64,000 bases of DNA from Paenibacillus sp. GP183. GTDB lineage: Bacteria; Bacillota; Bacilli; Paenibacillales; NBRC-103111. A program made the translations under genes and the position numbers. The notes beneath the pieces are model-generated. The model made no database searches. It was not told the DNA's origin and saw nothing but the letters and a program-made list of their open reading frames with translations. Positions within the stretch are counted from its first letter, which is position 1. Every line of letters starts with the position of its first letter. Below, one piece after another: positions 1 through 10,060 of this stretch. Location: contig NZ_FNSW01000001.1 of the NCBI RefSeq assembly GCF_900104695.1, positions 3,838,001 to 3,902,000 on the forward strand. Direction: 5' to 3'.

Positions 1-1
1 G

Positions 2-1012
2 CAAGAAGGACAGGAAGCTCCGGTAAAAAGTGTAATTCGCGATCACGACATTTTGTTTTATTTGACCAAGGAGCAAGGAGAGGTACGCATTCTTCAGGCT
101 GCCGACGCGATGATTACAGCCTCTGAGCGTCAATTGGTAGAACTGATGGTTGAGTCTAAGCTTCAGGATGAACGTAAGCATTGGATGTCCTACATATCCG
201 ATGATGAACGCAAGGCGAATCAATTGCGCGAATGGCTGCTGCAGCAAATGGAGCATAGCCGTACCAGTGTAGAGCTGCCGGATATGTTTGTTTCACAGTC
301 ATCGTTATACTCGACGAAAATTCCTCTGCTGCTCTACGGCGATTATTCGCAGAATCTGCAAGTATCCTATACTGACCTCAAAAAGCTGCTGGAATCCTTC
401 TTTGAAGCGGAAATTATCCTTATCCCTTTGATGGAAAAAGAGTGGCTCATTCTCGGATCCGAGGCTCTGCTTGCCAGCGGGGATGATGACCGTGAGGATC
501 ATCATGAAGAAAGCATGGAGCAAGGTCTCGACGCGATCGGATCGGGACTTCATGAAATGCTGGCGAACGAATGGGTAGGCGACTGCCATCTAGCCATTCA
601 CTATCCAATAAAGCCGGCCAAGTCCTTGCTTTCCACGATTCTTCAGCTGCGGGAGACCATCATGCTTGGCCGAACCTTTCATGTCGGCAGATTCATCCAT
701 CTTCCGTGGCAGCTTCACTTGGAAAAACTGCTTCACAGGGTAGAGGAAGATGAGAAGAATGAATTTCTCGATCGGGTGCTTCGCGGCGGCGATTATGTAC
801 TCGATTCTGAAACCATGATGACGCTTGATCATTTTTTTGCTCTGGATTGCAATGTCAGCGAGACTGCCAAGAAGCTTTATATTCATAGAAATACGCTTTT
901 ATATCGATTGGACAAATTCAAAAATGAAACCGGCTTCGATGTTCGCTCCTTTAATCATGCCGTTCTGGTAAGGCTGGCATTGCTATTGTACAAAGTAACG
1001 AAAAGAAAGTGA
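2..1012 (+). CDS. PucR/CdaR-type transcriptional regulator, 5' end outside window
   Basis: The reading frame is open from base 2, so the gene starts upstream of the window. The last ~55 residues form the C-terminal helix-turn-helix typical of PucR/CdaR-family regulators (visible motifs AKKLYIHRNTLLYRLDKF and VRLALLLYKV). The preceding ~250 residues have no enzymatic motif that I recognise and probably form the sensing part. The next gene is a sugar-ABC ATPase 89 bp downstream with its own ribosome site, so control of that gene is possible but not shown. The effector cannot be told from the sequence. Confidence 0.8.
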   Translation, partial: QEGQEAPVKSVIRDHDILFYLTKEQGEVRILQAADAMITASERQLVELMVESKLQDERKHWMSYISDDERKANQLREWLLQQMEHSRTSVELPDMFVSQSSLYSTKIPLLLYGDYSQNLQVSYTDLKKLLESFFEAEIILIPLMEKEWLILGSEALLASGDDDREDHHEESMEQGLDAIGSGLHEMLANEWVGDCHLAIHYPIKPAKSLLSTILQLRETIMLGRTFHVGRFIHLPWQLHLEKLLHRVEEDEKNEFLDRVLRGGDYVLDSETMMTLDHFFALDCNVSETAKKLYIHRNTLLYRLDKFKNETGFDVRSFNHAVLVRLALLLYKVTKRK

Positions 1013-1101
1013 TATTTTTGTGAAGATTGTGCATAGTCAGCATCGTGCCCATAGGTTAAGATGAATAGAGAGTCAGAAATCAATGTAGGGGGAATAATCC
1101 A

Positions 1102-2226
1102 ATGGCAGGCGTACGTTTAAACCATATCGTGAAGAAATATGCAGGTAACGATGAAGCAACGGTAAAGGATTTCCATCTGGATGTAGCCGATAAGGAATTT
1201 CTTGTATTGGTAGGTGCTTCCGGTTGCGGCAAGTCCACCACACTTCGCATGATTGCCGGTTTGGAAGAGATTTCTGAAGGAGAGCTTTACATTGGAGATC
1301 GCCTTGTCAATGACGTAGCTCCCAAAGATCGCGATATCGCGATGGTATTCCAATCCTATGCCCTTTACCCGCACATGAACGTTTATCAAAACATGGCATT
1401 CGGATTAAAACTTCGTAAATTCAAAAAAGCAGACATCGACGCTCGCGTCCGTGACGCTGCCAAAATTCTAGATATTGAACATCTGCTGGATCGTAAGCCA
1501 AAAGCTCTCTCCGGTGGTCAGCGTCAGCGTGTTGCCTTGGGACGCGCGATCGTTCGTGAGCCGCAAGTATTCTTAATGGATGAGCCGCTCTCCAACCTGG
1601 ATGCTAAACTTCGCGTAGCCATGCGCGCGGAGATCAGCAAGCTTCATAAGCGTCTTGAAACAACCATCATTTACGTAACACATGACCAAATTGAAGCTAT
1701 GACCATGGGCAGCCGTATCGTAGTTATGGATAAAGGTATCATTCAACAAGCCGATACACCTGAAGAAATCTACAACAACCCTGTTAATATGTTCGTAGCC
1801 GGATTCATCGGTTCTCCTTCAATGAACTTCATCAACGGTACATTTACGCAAGAAGGTTCCGCTGTTACCTTTAAGGCACCGGGCGTTAATGTCCAATTGC
1901 CTGACGGTAAAGCGCAAATGCTTCGTGAACAAAACTATCTGGGCAAAGAAGTTATTCTCGGCATTCGTCCGGAAGACATTCATGATGAGCCGGTATTCCT
2001 GGAAGCATCCCCTAACACACAGGTGAATGCGAATATTGAAATCACGGAAAACCTCGGCCATGAGATGTACCTGTACATCAATGGAGTAGGCCCTAACACC
2101 ATTATGGCTCGTGTTGATGCTCGTTCCGGATTCAAAGAAGGAACGAATGTAAAGCTTGCATTTGATATGAATAAAGTTCACTTCTTCGATAAAGAAACTT
2201 CACTTTCCATTTTTGCAAAGCTATAA
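1102..2226 (+). CDS. ugpC: Sugar ABC transporter ATP-binding protein (MsmX/UgpC/MalK type)
   Basis: This 374-residue ATPase energises import of carbohydrates or glycerol phosphate through CUT1-type ABC transporters. It shows Walker A ([10 protein letters not shown], near residue 38), the ABC signature [15 protein letters not shown], Walker B with [15 protein letters not shown], and the H-loop [15 protein letters not shown]. The last ~130 residues form the TOBE/regulatory domain usual for MalK-like proteins. It stands alone with no permease or binding protein nearby, as for the multi-purpose MsmX ATPase of Bacillus, which serves several importers. The start has the ribosome site AGGGGG. A strong terminator follows. 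The exact symbol (ugpC, msmX or malK) is uncertain. Confidence 0.9.
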   Translation: MAGVRLNHIVKKYAGNDEATVKDFHLDVADKEFLVLVGASGCGKSTTLRMIAGLEEISEGELYIGDRLVNDVAPKDRDIAMVFQSYALYPHMNVYQNMAFGLKLRKFKKADIDARVRDAAKILDIEHLLDRKPKALSGGQRQRVALGRAIVREPQVFLMDEPLSNLDAKLRVAMRAEISKLHKRLETTIIYVTHDQIEAMTMGSRIVVMDKGIIQQADTPEEIYNNPVNMFVAGFIGSPSMNFINGTFTQEGSAVTFKAPGVNVQLPDGKAQMLREQNYLGKEVILGIRPEDIHDEPVFLEASPNTQVNANIEITENLGHEMYLYINGVGPNTIMARVDARSGFKEGTNVKLAFDMNKVHFFDKETSLSIFAKL

Positions 2227-2240
2227 GTCGTACCTTCCCA

Positions 2241-2267
2241 AAACCAGCCGTTTTCGGCTGGTTTTTA
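2241..2267 (+). terminator. Rho-independent terminator after the ABC ATPase gene
   Basis: The stem AACCAGCC/GGCTGGTT with a short TTTTC-containing loop is followed by a T-run, 15 bp after the stop codon. Confidence 0.9.
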
Positions 2268-2346
2268 TTTCGTTGCCGGTTAAGCTTGATTTCAGAATAG
2301 GATTCCATTACGATGAGACTACTGGGAAAGTAAAGGGGATAACGGG

Positions 2347-3288
2347 ATGGCAAAAAAAGTTAAGGTTTCCGATCTGGCCGATAAATTCCATATGGAAGTC
2401 CTCACTGGGGAAGCTGGACTGAGCCGCCCGATTACGGTTGCTGATTTATACCGTCCAGGCCTGGAAATGGCCGGCTATTTCAATTACCATCCGCGTGAAC
2501 GGGTACAAATGCTGGGAAAAACGGAGATCACCTTCCTCGAAATGTTGACCAGCGGGGTGCGGCGAAATCGGGCAGAGCAGCTCTGCGCGCCTGAGGAAAC
2601 CCCTTGCATCGTAGTGACAAGAGGGCTGGAGGTACCGACCGAGCTGATAGACGAAGCGACCAAGAGGGATCTTCCGATTCTGAGAAGCCAAGTGTCGACG
2701 ACCATCTTCGCCAGCCGGCTGACTGGCTTTCTGGAGAACCGGTTAGCCCCAAGTACGACGATCCATGGAGTTTTGGTAGACGTATATGGTATCGGAATGC
2801 TCATCACGGGAAGCAGCGGGATCGGTAAAAGTGAAACTGCGCTGGAGCTGGTAAAACGAGGACACCGCCTGATTGCCGATGATGCTGTAGAAATCCGCCA
2901 GACTGCGGATCATGTTTTGTCAGGGAATGCGCCCGAATTGATTCGGCATTTGCTGGAAATTCGCGGAGTGGGGATCATCAATGTGATGACGCTTTTTGGT
3001 GCAGGAGCAATTCGCAATGTGAAGAAAATTTCCGTTGTCGTGAAGCTGGAAAACTGGCAGCAAGACAAGCAGTATGACCGGCTAGGATTGGATGAAGAAA
3101 TGACGCGAATCATCGATACGGATATCCCTCTGGTCACCATTCCGGTTCGACCCGGGCGAAATCTGGCCGTCATCGTCGAGGTGGCCGCAATGAATTACCG
3201 TTTAAAAGGAATGGGCTATAATGCTGCGCTGCAGTTCACCAATAAATTGACAGAACAATTGTCCGAGGATTATGAGGATTCCGACTGA
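2347..3288 (+). CDS. hprK: HPr kinase/phosphorylase
   Basis: This 313-residue bifunctional enzyme phosphorylates HPr (and Crh) on Ser46 with ATP or pyrophosphate and removes the phosphate again; it is the sensor of CcpA-dependent carbon catabolite repression. The Walker A loop GSSGIGKSE lies near residue 158, followed by the family signature [19 protein letters not shown]. The length is normal. It starts a cluster with lgt and ppaX, the usual Bacillales arrangement, and PpaX hydrolyses the pyrophosphate that HprK releases during HPr-Ser-P phosphorolysis. An HPr protein that carries Ser46 is encoded at 21,080. Confidence 0.97.
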   Translation: MAKKVKVSDLADKFHMEVLTGEAGLSRPITVADLYRPGLEMAGYFNYHPRERVQMLGKTEITFLEMLTSGVRRNRAEQLCAPEETPCIVVTRGLEVPTELIDEATKRDLPILRSQVSTTIFASRLTGFLENRLAPSTTIHGVLVDVYGIGMLITGSSGIGKSETALELVKRGHRLIADDAVEIRQTADHVLSGNAPELIRHLLEIRGVGIINVMTLFGAGAIRNVKKISVVVKLENWQQDKQYDRLGLDEEMTRIIDTDIPLVTIPVRPGRNLAVIVEVAAMNYRLKGMGYNAALQFTNKLTEQLSEDYEDSD

Positions 3289-3340
3289 GCCATCGATCCT
3301 GCTTGCAGCTTGTATATCTTGAGGGAGGTAAGATTGAAAA

Positions 3341-4318
3341 ATGCTTGATCCGATAGCATTAGCGATAGGCCCGATTAAGATTCATTGGTACGGGATTATT
3401 CTGGGAACAGCGGCGCTGGTTGGGCTGCTGCTTTGCATAAGAGAAGGCAGACGATACCGGATCTCTCCGGATTTTTTCATGGATATGCTATTGATTGGCG
3501 TGCCTTCGGCGATTGTGGGCGCGCGCATTTATTATGTTATTTTCCAATGGAATGATTACAAGAACAATCTTGCTGAAATTTTCATGATTTGGCACGGCGG
3601 CATTGCCATTTATGGTGCTTTACTAGGTGCGATCATCGGGGCATATTTTTACTTTCGGGCAAAAGGCTACAGCTTTTGGAGAATCGCGGATATCACTGCG
3701 CCCGGTTTGATTGTTGGCCAAGCGATTGGCCGCTGGGGCAACTTTATGAATCAAGAGGCCCATGGGGGTCCGGTGCAGGAAAGTTTCCTTCGCAATACGC
3801 TGCATCTTCCTGATTTTATTGTGAATCAAATGAATATTCAGGGTGTTTTTTACCATCCTACCTTTCTATATGAATCCCTTTGGAATGTGCTGGGGCTTCT
3901 GGTACTGCTGTATTTGCGCCGGAGACCTTTCCTGCGGGCAGGGGAGCTGTTCTTAAGCTATTTCATCTGGTATTCCATCGGCCGCTTCTTTGTAGAAGGC
4001 CTTCGTACGGATAGCCTGGATTTTACAGGTCCGGCATGGCTCGCTTCATTTATCGATATGCTATGGTCTCCGATGAGACTGGTGTTTGAGCCGGGAGTAA
4101 TGACGTATGGCGGGAATATTCGGGTGTCGCAGCTTGTCGCGATTCTCATCTTCTTGGCAGCGATCTGCCTGATTATTTACAGACGGAGAAAAGGATATGC
4201 AAAAGAGCATTATTCGGATCCAATCGTTTCCTCCAAAGCTTCAGAAGAGCCTAAACGGACAGCAGAAAATGAACTCAGCACCCAAGGAGTCGACTATGAT
4301 CAAAACCGTATTGTTTGA
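3341..4318 (+). CDS. lgt: Prolipoprotein diacylglyceryl transferase
   Basis: Lgt is an integral membrane enzyme that transfers diacylglycerol from phosphatidylglycerol to the lipobox cysteine of prelipoproteins. The 325-residue protein has about seven hydrophobic segments and the Lgt signature GRWGNFMNQEAHG. A charged cytoplasmic tail of ~45 residues follows the last membrane segment. The start has the ribosome site GGGAGG. Its 3' end overlaps the ppaX start by 23 bp, so the two are probably translated from one message. Confidence 0.97.
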   Translation: MLDPIALAIGPIKIHWYGIILGTAALVGLLLCIREGRRYRISPDFFMDMLLIGVPSAIVGARIYYVIFQWNDYKNNLAEIFMIWHGGIAIYGALLGAIIGAYFYFRAKGYSFWRIADITAPGLIVGQAIGRWGNFMNQEAHGGPVQESFLRNTLHLPDFIVNQMNIQGVFYHPTFLYESLWNVLGLLVLLYLRRRPFLRAGELFLSYFIWYSIGRFFVEGLRTDSLDFTGPAWLASFIDMLWSPMRLVFEPGVMTYGGNIRVSQLVAILIFLAAICLIIYRRRKGYAKEHYSDPIVSSKASEEPKRTAENELSTQGVDYDQNRIV

Positions 4319-4949
4319 CCTGGATGGAACTATTGTTGATACGAACGAGCTTATCGTTCAATCCTTTCTGCATAGCCTGGAAGGACAGACGCCTTCAATC
4401 TTAACGAGAGAGCAGATTATTCCCCATATGGGACTGCCACTGATCGAGCAAATGGTGTATTTTTCGGGTAGAGAAGAAGTTATGGATTTAGTCGAGAAAT
4501 ACCGTTCCTTTAATCTGAGTAAGCATGATGAGCTCGTTACAGAATTTCCGCATGTGCGTACTGTACTCGCTGAGCTTCACGCCAATGGGATCAAGATCGG
4601 AATAGTGACGAGCAAAGTTCGCAAAACGACCCATATGGGCTTGAAGCTGGCCGGATTGGACACATTTATCAGCAGTATTGTAACGTTAGAGGATGTGGCC
4701 AAAGCGAAACCGGATCCGGAGGGGATTTTCCGTGCGCTCCGAGAACTGAATGGAAAGCCAGAAGAAACGATCATGGTGGGCGACAGCCATTACGATATTG
4801 AAGCGGCCCAGAACGCGGGTGTTGGCGCCGTTGGTGTATCCTGGTCGTGGAAGGGTAGACCTTATCTGGAGCAATATCATCCCGATTATGTGATTGATGA
4901 TATGCGGGAACTGCTGCCCATCGTTGGATTGACGGTGGATGCCATTTGA
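4296..4949 (+). CDS. ppaX: Pyrophosphatase PpaX (HAD family)
   Basis: PpaX hydrolyses the inorganic pyrophosphate released by the phosphorylase activity of HprK. The 217-residue protein opens with the HAD motif FDLDGTIVDT, has the motif II serine/threonine region VTSK and ends with the acidic motif VGDSHYDIEAA. The ATG at 4296 is preceded by AAGGAG; an earlier in-frame ATG lies inside lgt and has no ribosome site. The position between lgt and an acyltransferase gene matches the conserved hprK-lgt-ppaX neighbourhood. Confidence 0.93.
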   Translation: MIKTVLFDLDGTIVDTNELIVQSFLHSLEGQTPSILTREQIIPHMGLPLIEQMVYFSGREEVMDLVEKYRSFNLSKHDELVTEFPHVRTVLAELHANGIKIGIVTSKVRKTTHMGLKLAGLDTFISSIVTLEDVAKAKPDPEGIFRALRELNGKPEETIMVGDSHYDIEAAQNAGVGAVGVSWSWKGRPYLEQYHPDYVIDDMRELLPIVGLTVDAI

Positions 4950-5446
4950 GAAAAACGGATAAATTCCCGGTAGAGGGACCGAATGCGTTATGGCAAATTT
5001 ACCAAACCGTCAGCAAATGGAAAGCCGTTCGAAATTTTTTGTTCATTCAAATCACGCGCTATTCCCCCTCGCTAAAGCTCAAAAATTGGATCTACCGCCA
5101 TGTGCTGGGCATGAAGGTTGGCGAGAATACCGCGTTTGCACTGATGGTCATGGTCGATGTTTTTTTTCCGGAATATATTAACATTGGCCATAATACGATC
5201 ATTGGATATAACACTACAATTCTCGCCCATGAATACCTGATCAAAGAGTATCGGCTGGGCGAAGTGCGAATCGGTTCCCACGTTATGGTAGGAGCCAACA
5301 GCACTATTCTCCCTGGAGTCACCATCGGTGATTATGCCATTATCGGAGCCGGCACCGTTGTTCATAAGGATGTAGCTCCTCACAGCTTCGTCGCAGGGAA
5401 TCCTCTGCAGGTGATCCGCGAAGGAAGAATGGATAAAACCGACTGA
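4946..5446 (+). CDS. Hexapeptide-repeat acyltransferase
   Basis: This 166-residue protein has left-handed beta-helix hexapeptide repeats (for example VRIGSHVMVGANSTILPG and IGDYAIIGAGTVV) as in xenobiotic/maltose acetyltransferases (LbH, CatB/MaaT-like). The acyl acceptor cannot be deduced. The TTG start overlaps the ppaX stop by 4 bp, so the gene is translationally coupled to ppaX. Acetyltransferases of this kind (YvoF in Bacillus) often follow ppaX. Confidence 0.85.
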   Translation: MRKTDKFPVEGPNALWQIYQTVSKWKAVRNFLFIQITRYSPSLKLKNWIYRHVLGMKVGENTAFALMVMVDVFFPEYINIGHNTIIGYNTTILAHEYLIKEYRLGEVRIGSHVMVGANSTILPGVTIGDYAIIGAGTVVHKDVAPHSFVAGNPLQVIREGRMDKTD

Positions 5447-5453
5447 AGTTCAC

Positions 5454-5487
5454 GGCCTGCTTGATAACAAAAGCGGGTCTTTTTTTG
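5454..5487 (+). terminator. Terminator of the hprK-lgt-ppaX cluster
   Basis: The stem CCTGCTT/AAGCGGG (with one G-T pair) is followed by eight T. Confidence 0.7.
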
Positions 5488-5499
5488 CTTATATTCCAA

Positions 5500-5528
5500 T
5501 TGACGCTCCAAAGCTAACATGATAGAAT
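5500..5528 (+). promoter_or_regulatory. SigA-type promoter of the histidine operon
   Basis: A -35 box TTGACG and a -10 box TAGAAT are separated by exactly 17 bp, 69 bp before the hisZ start. No T-box or other leader fits in the remaining space. Confidence 0.8.
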
Positions 5529-5596
5529 AACCGTACATTCTTTATTTTGGTAGTATGGTAGTATGGTATCGCACTAAAGCGTTTGGGGTGGATTCG

Positions 5597-6799
5597 GTGT
5601 CAAAGCCTAAATTTTTTGAAAAGCCAACCGGTTTGAAGGATTACCTGCCGGAAGCCGTAGCGAAGCTGCGCAACATAGAGTTTAATGTATTGGATTGCAT
5701 GGAGCGCTGGGGTTACAGCCAAATCATCACTCCGGCCCTTGAGTTTTATGACACGGTCGGGGCGGCCAGCTCGACGGAGGATAGAAAGCTTTTCAAGCTT
5801 TTGGACCGAAAAGGAAAGACGCTCGTGCTGCGCTCAGAGATGACTGCGCCAATTGCGCGCGTGGTAAGCTCTTTGCTCAAGGATTACAAATTTCCGCTGC
5901 GTTTGTCCTACCATTCGAATGTATTTCGCGCCATTGAAGAGGAAGCCGGTCGTGATTCGGAGTTTTTTCAAACGGGTGTGGAGCTCGTGGGAGATGCGTC
6001 GTCCGAGGCGGATGCCGAGGTTGTCGCGTTAGCTATAGCCTCTTTGCAGGCTGCTGGTGTGCAGACCTTTAAAATTGCCCTGGGACATGTGGGTTTTCTG
6101 AATGGACTGTTTCATGAAACACTGACGAATAGAGAGGATGCCCAGAAGAGCCTGAAGGCTTGCCTCTTGAATCGGGATTATGTCGGGTATCGGGAAATGC
6201 TCCAATCTTTGCAGCTGGAAGCCGGCGTGGAGAAAGAGCTGCAGGGTGTTTTGCGTTTTCGAGGCGGGCTGGAAATTTGTGAACAGGCTCGTGCTGTTAC
6301 CGGGGATCCAACGGCTCAAGATGCGATCCGTCATCTGCAGGAAGTTTGGAATGTGCTCAAAGCCTACGGCGTGAGTGAGCATGTGGTGATCGATTTAACT
6401 ATGATCGGGGATTTCTCCTATTATACGGGGATGACATTTGAAGGGTATGCCTCGGATTTGGGATTCCCGGTTTGCGGCGGCGGCCGATATGATAATCTGC
6501 TTGCCCAATTCGGCAGGCCGGCTCCGGCTACAGGCTTTGCACTTAAGACGAATCGAATTCTGGAGGTCATCGGCAAAGAAGCGATAGAACCGCCTTACCG
6601 GGTTCTGATCGCTTATGATGAGGCTCATCGGGAAGAGGCCCTTCAGTGCGCCAAAGAAATTCGTACTCGCGAAGGTGTTGCCGTCGTCACCAGACTCGTG
6701 AGCTCGGAAGCGTCGTTGGAGAGTGAAATAGAGCTGCTTGAAGATGAACATTACCTTGTCCAGGGGGTTATTTACGGCGATGTCATCACGATGGTGTAA
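5597..6799 (+). CDS. hisZ: ATP phosphoribosyltransferase regulatory subunit HisZ
   Basis: HisZ is a catalytically inactive histidyl-tRNA synthetase paralogue that partners the short form of HisG and gives it histidine feedback control. The 400-residue protein shows class II synthetase-like blocks ([50 protein letters not shown]) but lacks the anticodon-binding domain of HisRS. I chose the GTG at 5597 because GGGGTGG lies at the right distance and family members begin here; an ATG 42 bp upstream has no ribosome site. It is the first gene of the his operon. Confidence 0.93.
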   Translation: MSKPKFFEKPTGLKDYLPEAVAKLRNIEFNVLDCMERWGYSQIITPALEFYDTVGAASSTEDRKLFKLLDRKGKTLVLRSEMTAPIARVVSSLLKDYKFPLRLSYHSNVFRAIEEEAGRDSEFFQTGVELVGDASSEADAEVVALAIASLQAAGVQTFKIALGHVGFLNGLFHETLTNREDAQKSLKACLLNRDYVGYREMLQSLQLEAGVEKELQGVLRFRGGLEICEQARAVTGDPTAQDAIRHLQEVWNVLKAYGVSEHVVIDLTMIGDFSYYTGMTFEGYASDLGFPVCGGGRYDNLLAQFGRPAPATGFALKTNRILEVIGKEAIEPPYRVLIAYDEAHREEALQCAKEIRTREGVAVVTRLVSSEASLESEIELLEDEHYLVQGVIYGDVITMV

Positions 6800-6813
6800 A
6801 GGAGGTCGGGTAC

Positions 6814-7458
6814 GTGGACGACATATTAAAAGTAGCTATGCCGAAAGGACGAATCTATAAACAGGCTTCGATGCTTTTTCATAAAGCAGGCCTGCCGATT
6901 CCAGAGGATTTGGAGGATTCCCGCAGGCTGATTATTCCGGTTCCAGAAGCACGGATGGAATTCATTCTCGCCAAACCGGTGGATGTGCCGACTTATGTGG
7001 AATACGGTGTTGCGGATATAGGCGTTGTAGGTAAAGATGTACTCATGGAAGAAAACCGCAATGTCTATGAGCTTCTGGATCTGGGTATTGCCCGCTGCCG
7101 GATGTCCGTCATCGGGCTGCCGGATTGGAAGCCAGTCTTAAATCCGAGGGTTGCTACCAAGTATCCGCATGTGGCCTCGCAATATTTTCGCGAGCAGGGA
7201 CAGCAAGTGGAGGTTATCAAGTTGAATGGCTCCATTGAGCTTGCACCGTTGATCGGGCTTGCCGATCGCATCGTCGATATGGTGGAGACAGGGAAAACGC
7301 TGCAGGAGAACGGGTTGGTCGAGCAGGAAGAAATTTTCCAGATCACGAGCCGTTTGATTGCCAACCGGGTTAGCTATCGAATGAAAAATGCAGCCATTCA
7401 GCAATTATGCGATCTGCTGCAAGCGGTGCTTCCTGAAGTCAAACTCAAGCAGGTGTAA
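6814..7458 (+). CDS. hisG: ATP phosphoribosyltransferase catalytic subunit, short form
   Basis: HisG condenses ATP and PRPP, the first step of histidine synthesis. At 214 residues it is the short form, lacking the C-terminal regulatory domain, so it needs HisZ, encoded just upstream. Visible features are the N-terminal [12 protein letters not shown] and the PRPP-binding region [16 protein letters not shown]. It uses a GTG start after AAAGGAGG. Confidence 0.95.
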   Translation: MDDILKVAMPKGRIYKQASMLFHKAGLPIPEDLEDSRRLIIPVPEARMEFILAKPVDVPTYVEYGVADIGVVGKDVLMEENRNVYELLDLGIARCRMSVIGLPDWKPVLNPRVATKYPHVASQYFREQGQQVEVIKLNGSIELAPLIGLADRIVDMVETGKTLQENGLVEQEEIFQITSRLIANRVSYRMKNAAIQQLCDLLQAVLPEVKLKQV

Positions 7459-7529
7459 CAAGGCACAAGCCTAGATGAATGTGAAGGGGACGGGACAGGC
7501 GGTCCCCGCCAAAGGAAGGAAGATGGCCG

Positions 7530-8810
7530 ATGCGGATTGTACCAGCCGCTGAATTTCACTTAAAGCGCGAGGTCGAGTACGGCTCGCCCGAGCAAAACGA
7601 CAGCGTGCGCCACATCATCGATGCGGTGCGGCTCGAGGGCGATGCCTCACTGCGACGCTTCGCGCAGCAGTTCGACCGCGTGACCGTCGGTGAGCTTCGC
7701 GTCACCGACGACGAAATCCAGGCGGCGTACGCCCAGGTGGACGCCGCGTTCGTGGCGGCGCTGCGCCAGGCCGCCGCCAACATCCGTTCGTTTCATGCGA
7801 AGCAGAAACGAACGTCGTGGATGGACCTGCAGGCCGACGGCAGCCTGCTGGGCCAAATCGTCCGACCGCTGCAGCGGGTCGGATTGTACGTGCCCGGAGG
7901 GAAGGCGGCGTACCCTTCCTCCGTGCTCATGAACGCCATCCCCGCGCAGGTGGCGGGGGTGCCGGAGATCGTCATGGTGACGCCTCCGGCCACCGCGGGG
8001 GAAGCAGGCATCGACCCGCACATTCTGGTAGCGGCTGCAGAAGCCGGCGTGCGGGAGATCTATCGCGTCGGCGGCGCGCAAGCCGTGGCTGCGCTCGCCT
8101 ACGGCACCGAATCGATCCCGCCGGTCGATAAGATCGTCGGGCCGGGCAACATCTACGTCGCGCTGGCGAAGCGCTACGTCTTCGGCGTCGTCGACATCGA
8201 CAGCATCGCCGGCCCGAGCGAGATCGCCGTCATCGCCGACGATACGGCCGACCCGGCCTATGTCGCGGCCGACCTGCTCTCGCAGGCGGAGCATGACGAG
8301 ATGGCCTCCGCCATCTTGATCACGCCGTCCGAGCAGCTGGCGCTGCAGGTTCAGGAGGAGGTGGAGCGCCAGCTGGCGCTGCTGCCCCGCAAGGAGATCG
8401 CCGCGAAATCCATTCAGGATAACGGCGCGATTCTGCTGGTGGAGGACATCAGCGAGGCCATTGGCATCGTAAACCGGCTGGCTCCCGAGCATTTGGAGCT
8501 GCTCGTTGCGGAGCCGTTCACCTACCTGCCGCGCATCGAGAACGCGGGAGCGATTTTCCTCGGGCCGTACAGCTCCGAGCCGGTCGGCGATTATTTCGCC
8601 GGACCGAATCATGTGCTTCCGACCAATGGCACGGCCCGATTCTCGTCGCCGCTGAATGTAGATGATTTTATCAAAAAATCAAGTGTTATTCATTATAGCA
8701 AGGAAGCCCTGTTGGCAAACGGAGAACAGATCATGACGTTAGCCAGACACGAAGGTCTCGAGGCTCACGCAAGAGCGATTCAAGTACGTTTAGAGAAGGA
8801 AGGGAACTAA
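7530..8810 (+). CDS. hisD: Histidinol dehydrogenase
   Basis: HisD is a zinc enzyme that oxidises histidinol to histidine in two NAD-dependent steps, the end of the pathway. The 426-residue protein contains the family signature ([16 protein letters not shown], then [11 protein letters not shown]) and the C-terminal [14 protein letters not shown]. From about 7515 to 8650 the DNA is much richer in G and C than the genes on both sides, and then returns abruptly to the operon's normal composition inside the gene. That suggests replacement of most of the gene by recombination. The protein frame is intact throughout. Confidence 0.96.
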   Translation: MRIVPAAEFHLKREVEYGSPEQNDSVRHIIDAVRLEGDASLRRFAQQFDRVTVGELRVTDDEIQAAYAQVDAAFVAALRQAAANIRSFHAKQKRTSWMDLQADGSLLGQIVRPLQRVGLYVPGGKAAYPSSVLMNAIPAQVAGVPEIVMVTPPATAGEAGIDPHILVAAAEAGVREIYRVGGAQAVAALAYGTESIPPVDKIVGPGNIYVALAKRYVFGVVDIDSIAGPSEIAVIADDTADPAYVAADLLSQAEHDEMASAILITPSEQLALQVQEEVERQLALLPRKEIAAKSIQDNGAILLVEDISEAIGIVNRLAPEHLELLVAEPFTYLPRIENAGAIFLGPYSSEPVGDYFAGPNHVLPTNGTARFSSPLNVDDFIKKSSVIHYSKEALLANGEQIMTLARHEGLEAHARAIQVRLEKEGN

Positions 8811-8812
8811 TC

Positions 8813-9418
8813 ATGGCCGATCAGCAGCAAAGCACACGAGTGGCAAGCGTCTCCCGTACGACGAATGAGACAGATATCCAGCTAACTTTTCAAGTGGATG
8901 GGATGGGAATTTCCAAAATTGAGACGGATGTCCCTTTTCTGAATCATATGCTCGATCTTTTTACCAAGCACGGACAATTCGATCTGAATGTAACGGCGCG
9001 CGGTGACATTGATATTGATGATCACCACACTGTTGAGGACATCGGGATTTGTTTGGGCCAAACCTTGCGTGAAGCGCTCGGCGACAAAAAAGGCATCAAG
9101 CGCTACGCAAGCGTATTCGTGCCCATGGATGAAGCTCTGGCTCAGGTTGTGATTGATATTAGCAATCGGCCTCATTTTGAATATCGCGCAGCTTATCCCT
9201 CGGCAACAGTGGGCAGCTTCTCAACGGAGCTGGTGCATGAATTTCTATGGAAGTTTGCCCTGGAAGCACGCATTACGCTGCATGTGATTGTGCATTACGG
9301 ACAAAATACGCACCATATGATCGAAGCGGTATTTAAGGCGCTTGCCCGAGCACTGGATGAAGCTGTGACGATTGATCCGCGTGTACAGGGGGTACCCTCC
9401 ACGAAGGGAGTGCTTTAA
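8813..9418 (+). CDS. hisB: Imidazoleglycerol-phosphate dehydratase
   Basis: HisB dehydrates imidazole glycerol phosphate to imidazole acetol phosphate. The 201-residue protein is the monofunctional form (no phosphatase domain), matching the separate PHP phosphatase at 12,289. The metal-binding repeats are visible as DIDIDDHHTVEDIGICLG and HVIVHYGQNTHHMIEA. It lies 2 bp after hisD. Confidence 0.96.
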   Translation: MADQQQSTRVASVSRTTNETDIQLTFQVDGMGISKIETDVPFLNHMLDLFTKHGQFDLNVTARGDIDIDDHHTVEDIGICLGQTLREALGDKKGIKRYASVFVPMDEALAQVVIDISNRPHFEYRAAYPSATVGSFSTELVHEFLWKFALEARITLHVIVHYGQNTHHMIEAVFKALARALDEAVTIDPRVQGVPSTKGVL

Positions 9419-9419
9419 G

Positions 9420-10037
9420 ATGATTGCGATTTTTGACTACGGCATGGGGAATTTGCATAGTGTCAGTAAAGCTGTAGAGCGGCTGGGCTACGAATCCGCA
9501 GTGACTTCGGACCCCGAGCAAATCCTTGCAGCGGATGGAGCTATCCTCCCGGGGGTTGGAGCGTTCGGCGATGCCATGCAGCATTTGCATGAATCGAATC
9601 TGCGTGATGTGGTGCTGCGTTACGCGACGTCAGGCAAGCCCCTGCTGGGCATTTGCCTAGGGATGCAGCTTTTGTTCTCTCGCAGTGAAGAGCATGGCAG
9701 CCATGAGGGCTTGAATCTTCTTCCGGGCGAGGTTGTGCGCTTCCAAGGCGATTACAAGATCCCGCATATGGGCTGGAATCGACTCGAATTCCTTCAGCCT
9801 AGTCCCTTGCTTGGCGGGTTGGATGAAGGCTATGTGTATTTTGTGCATTCCTATCGCGTTAAGCCGGAGAATCAGTCGGATCTGCTTGCCGTGACGGACT
9901 ATTACCAGCCGGTTACGGCTGTCGTTGGGCGCGATAATGTGTACGGAATGCAGTTCCATCCGGAAAAAAGCGGTGAGCTCGGCATGAAGCTGTTGGGCAA
10001 TTTCCTTGGCCTGTGCAAGGCCGAGATTCATAAATAG
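9420..10037 (+). CDS. hisH: Imidazole glycerol phosphate synthase, glutaminase subunit
   Basis: HisH hydrolyses glutamine and passes ammonia to HisF. The 205-residue class I amidotransferase has its nucleophile cysteine in GICLGMQLLF and the His-Glu pair in MQFHPEKSG. The start at 9420 begins MIAIFDYGMGN, as in the family, 1 bp after the hisB stop. The ribosome site (AGGGAG) lies inside hisB. Confidence 0.95.
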   Translation: MIAIFDYGMGNLHSVSKAVERLGYESAVTSDPEQILAADGAILPGVGAFGDAMQHLHESNLRDVVLRYATSGKPLLGICLGMQLLFSRSEEHGSHEGLNLLPGEVVRFQGDYKIPHMGWNRLEFLQPSPLLGGLDEGYVYFVHSYRVKPENQSDLLAVTDYYQPVTAVVGRDNVYGMQFHPEKSGELGMKLLGNFLGLCKAEIHK

Positions 10038-10060
10038 AATAGCTTAGAGGAGCGTACTGC

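Noticed and set aside
7647-8612. 321-residue minus-strand frame opposite hisD
   Set aside because: It is a by-product of the GC-rich block. It has no ribosome site or recognisable motif, and hisD on the other strand is certain.
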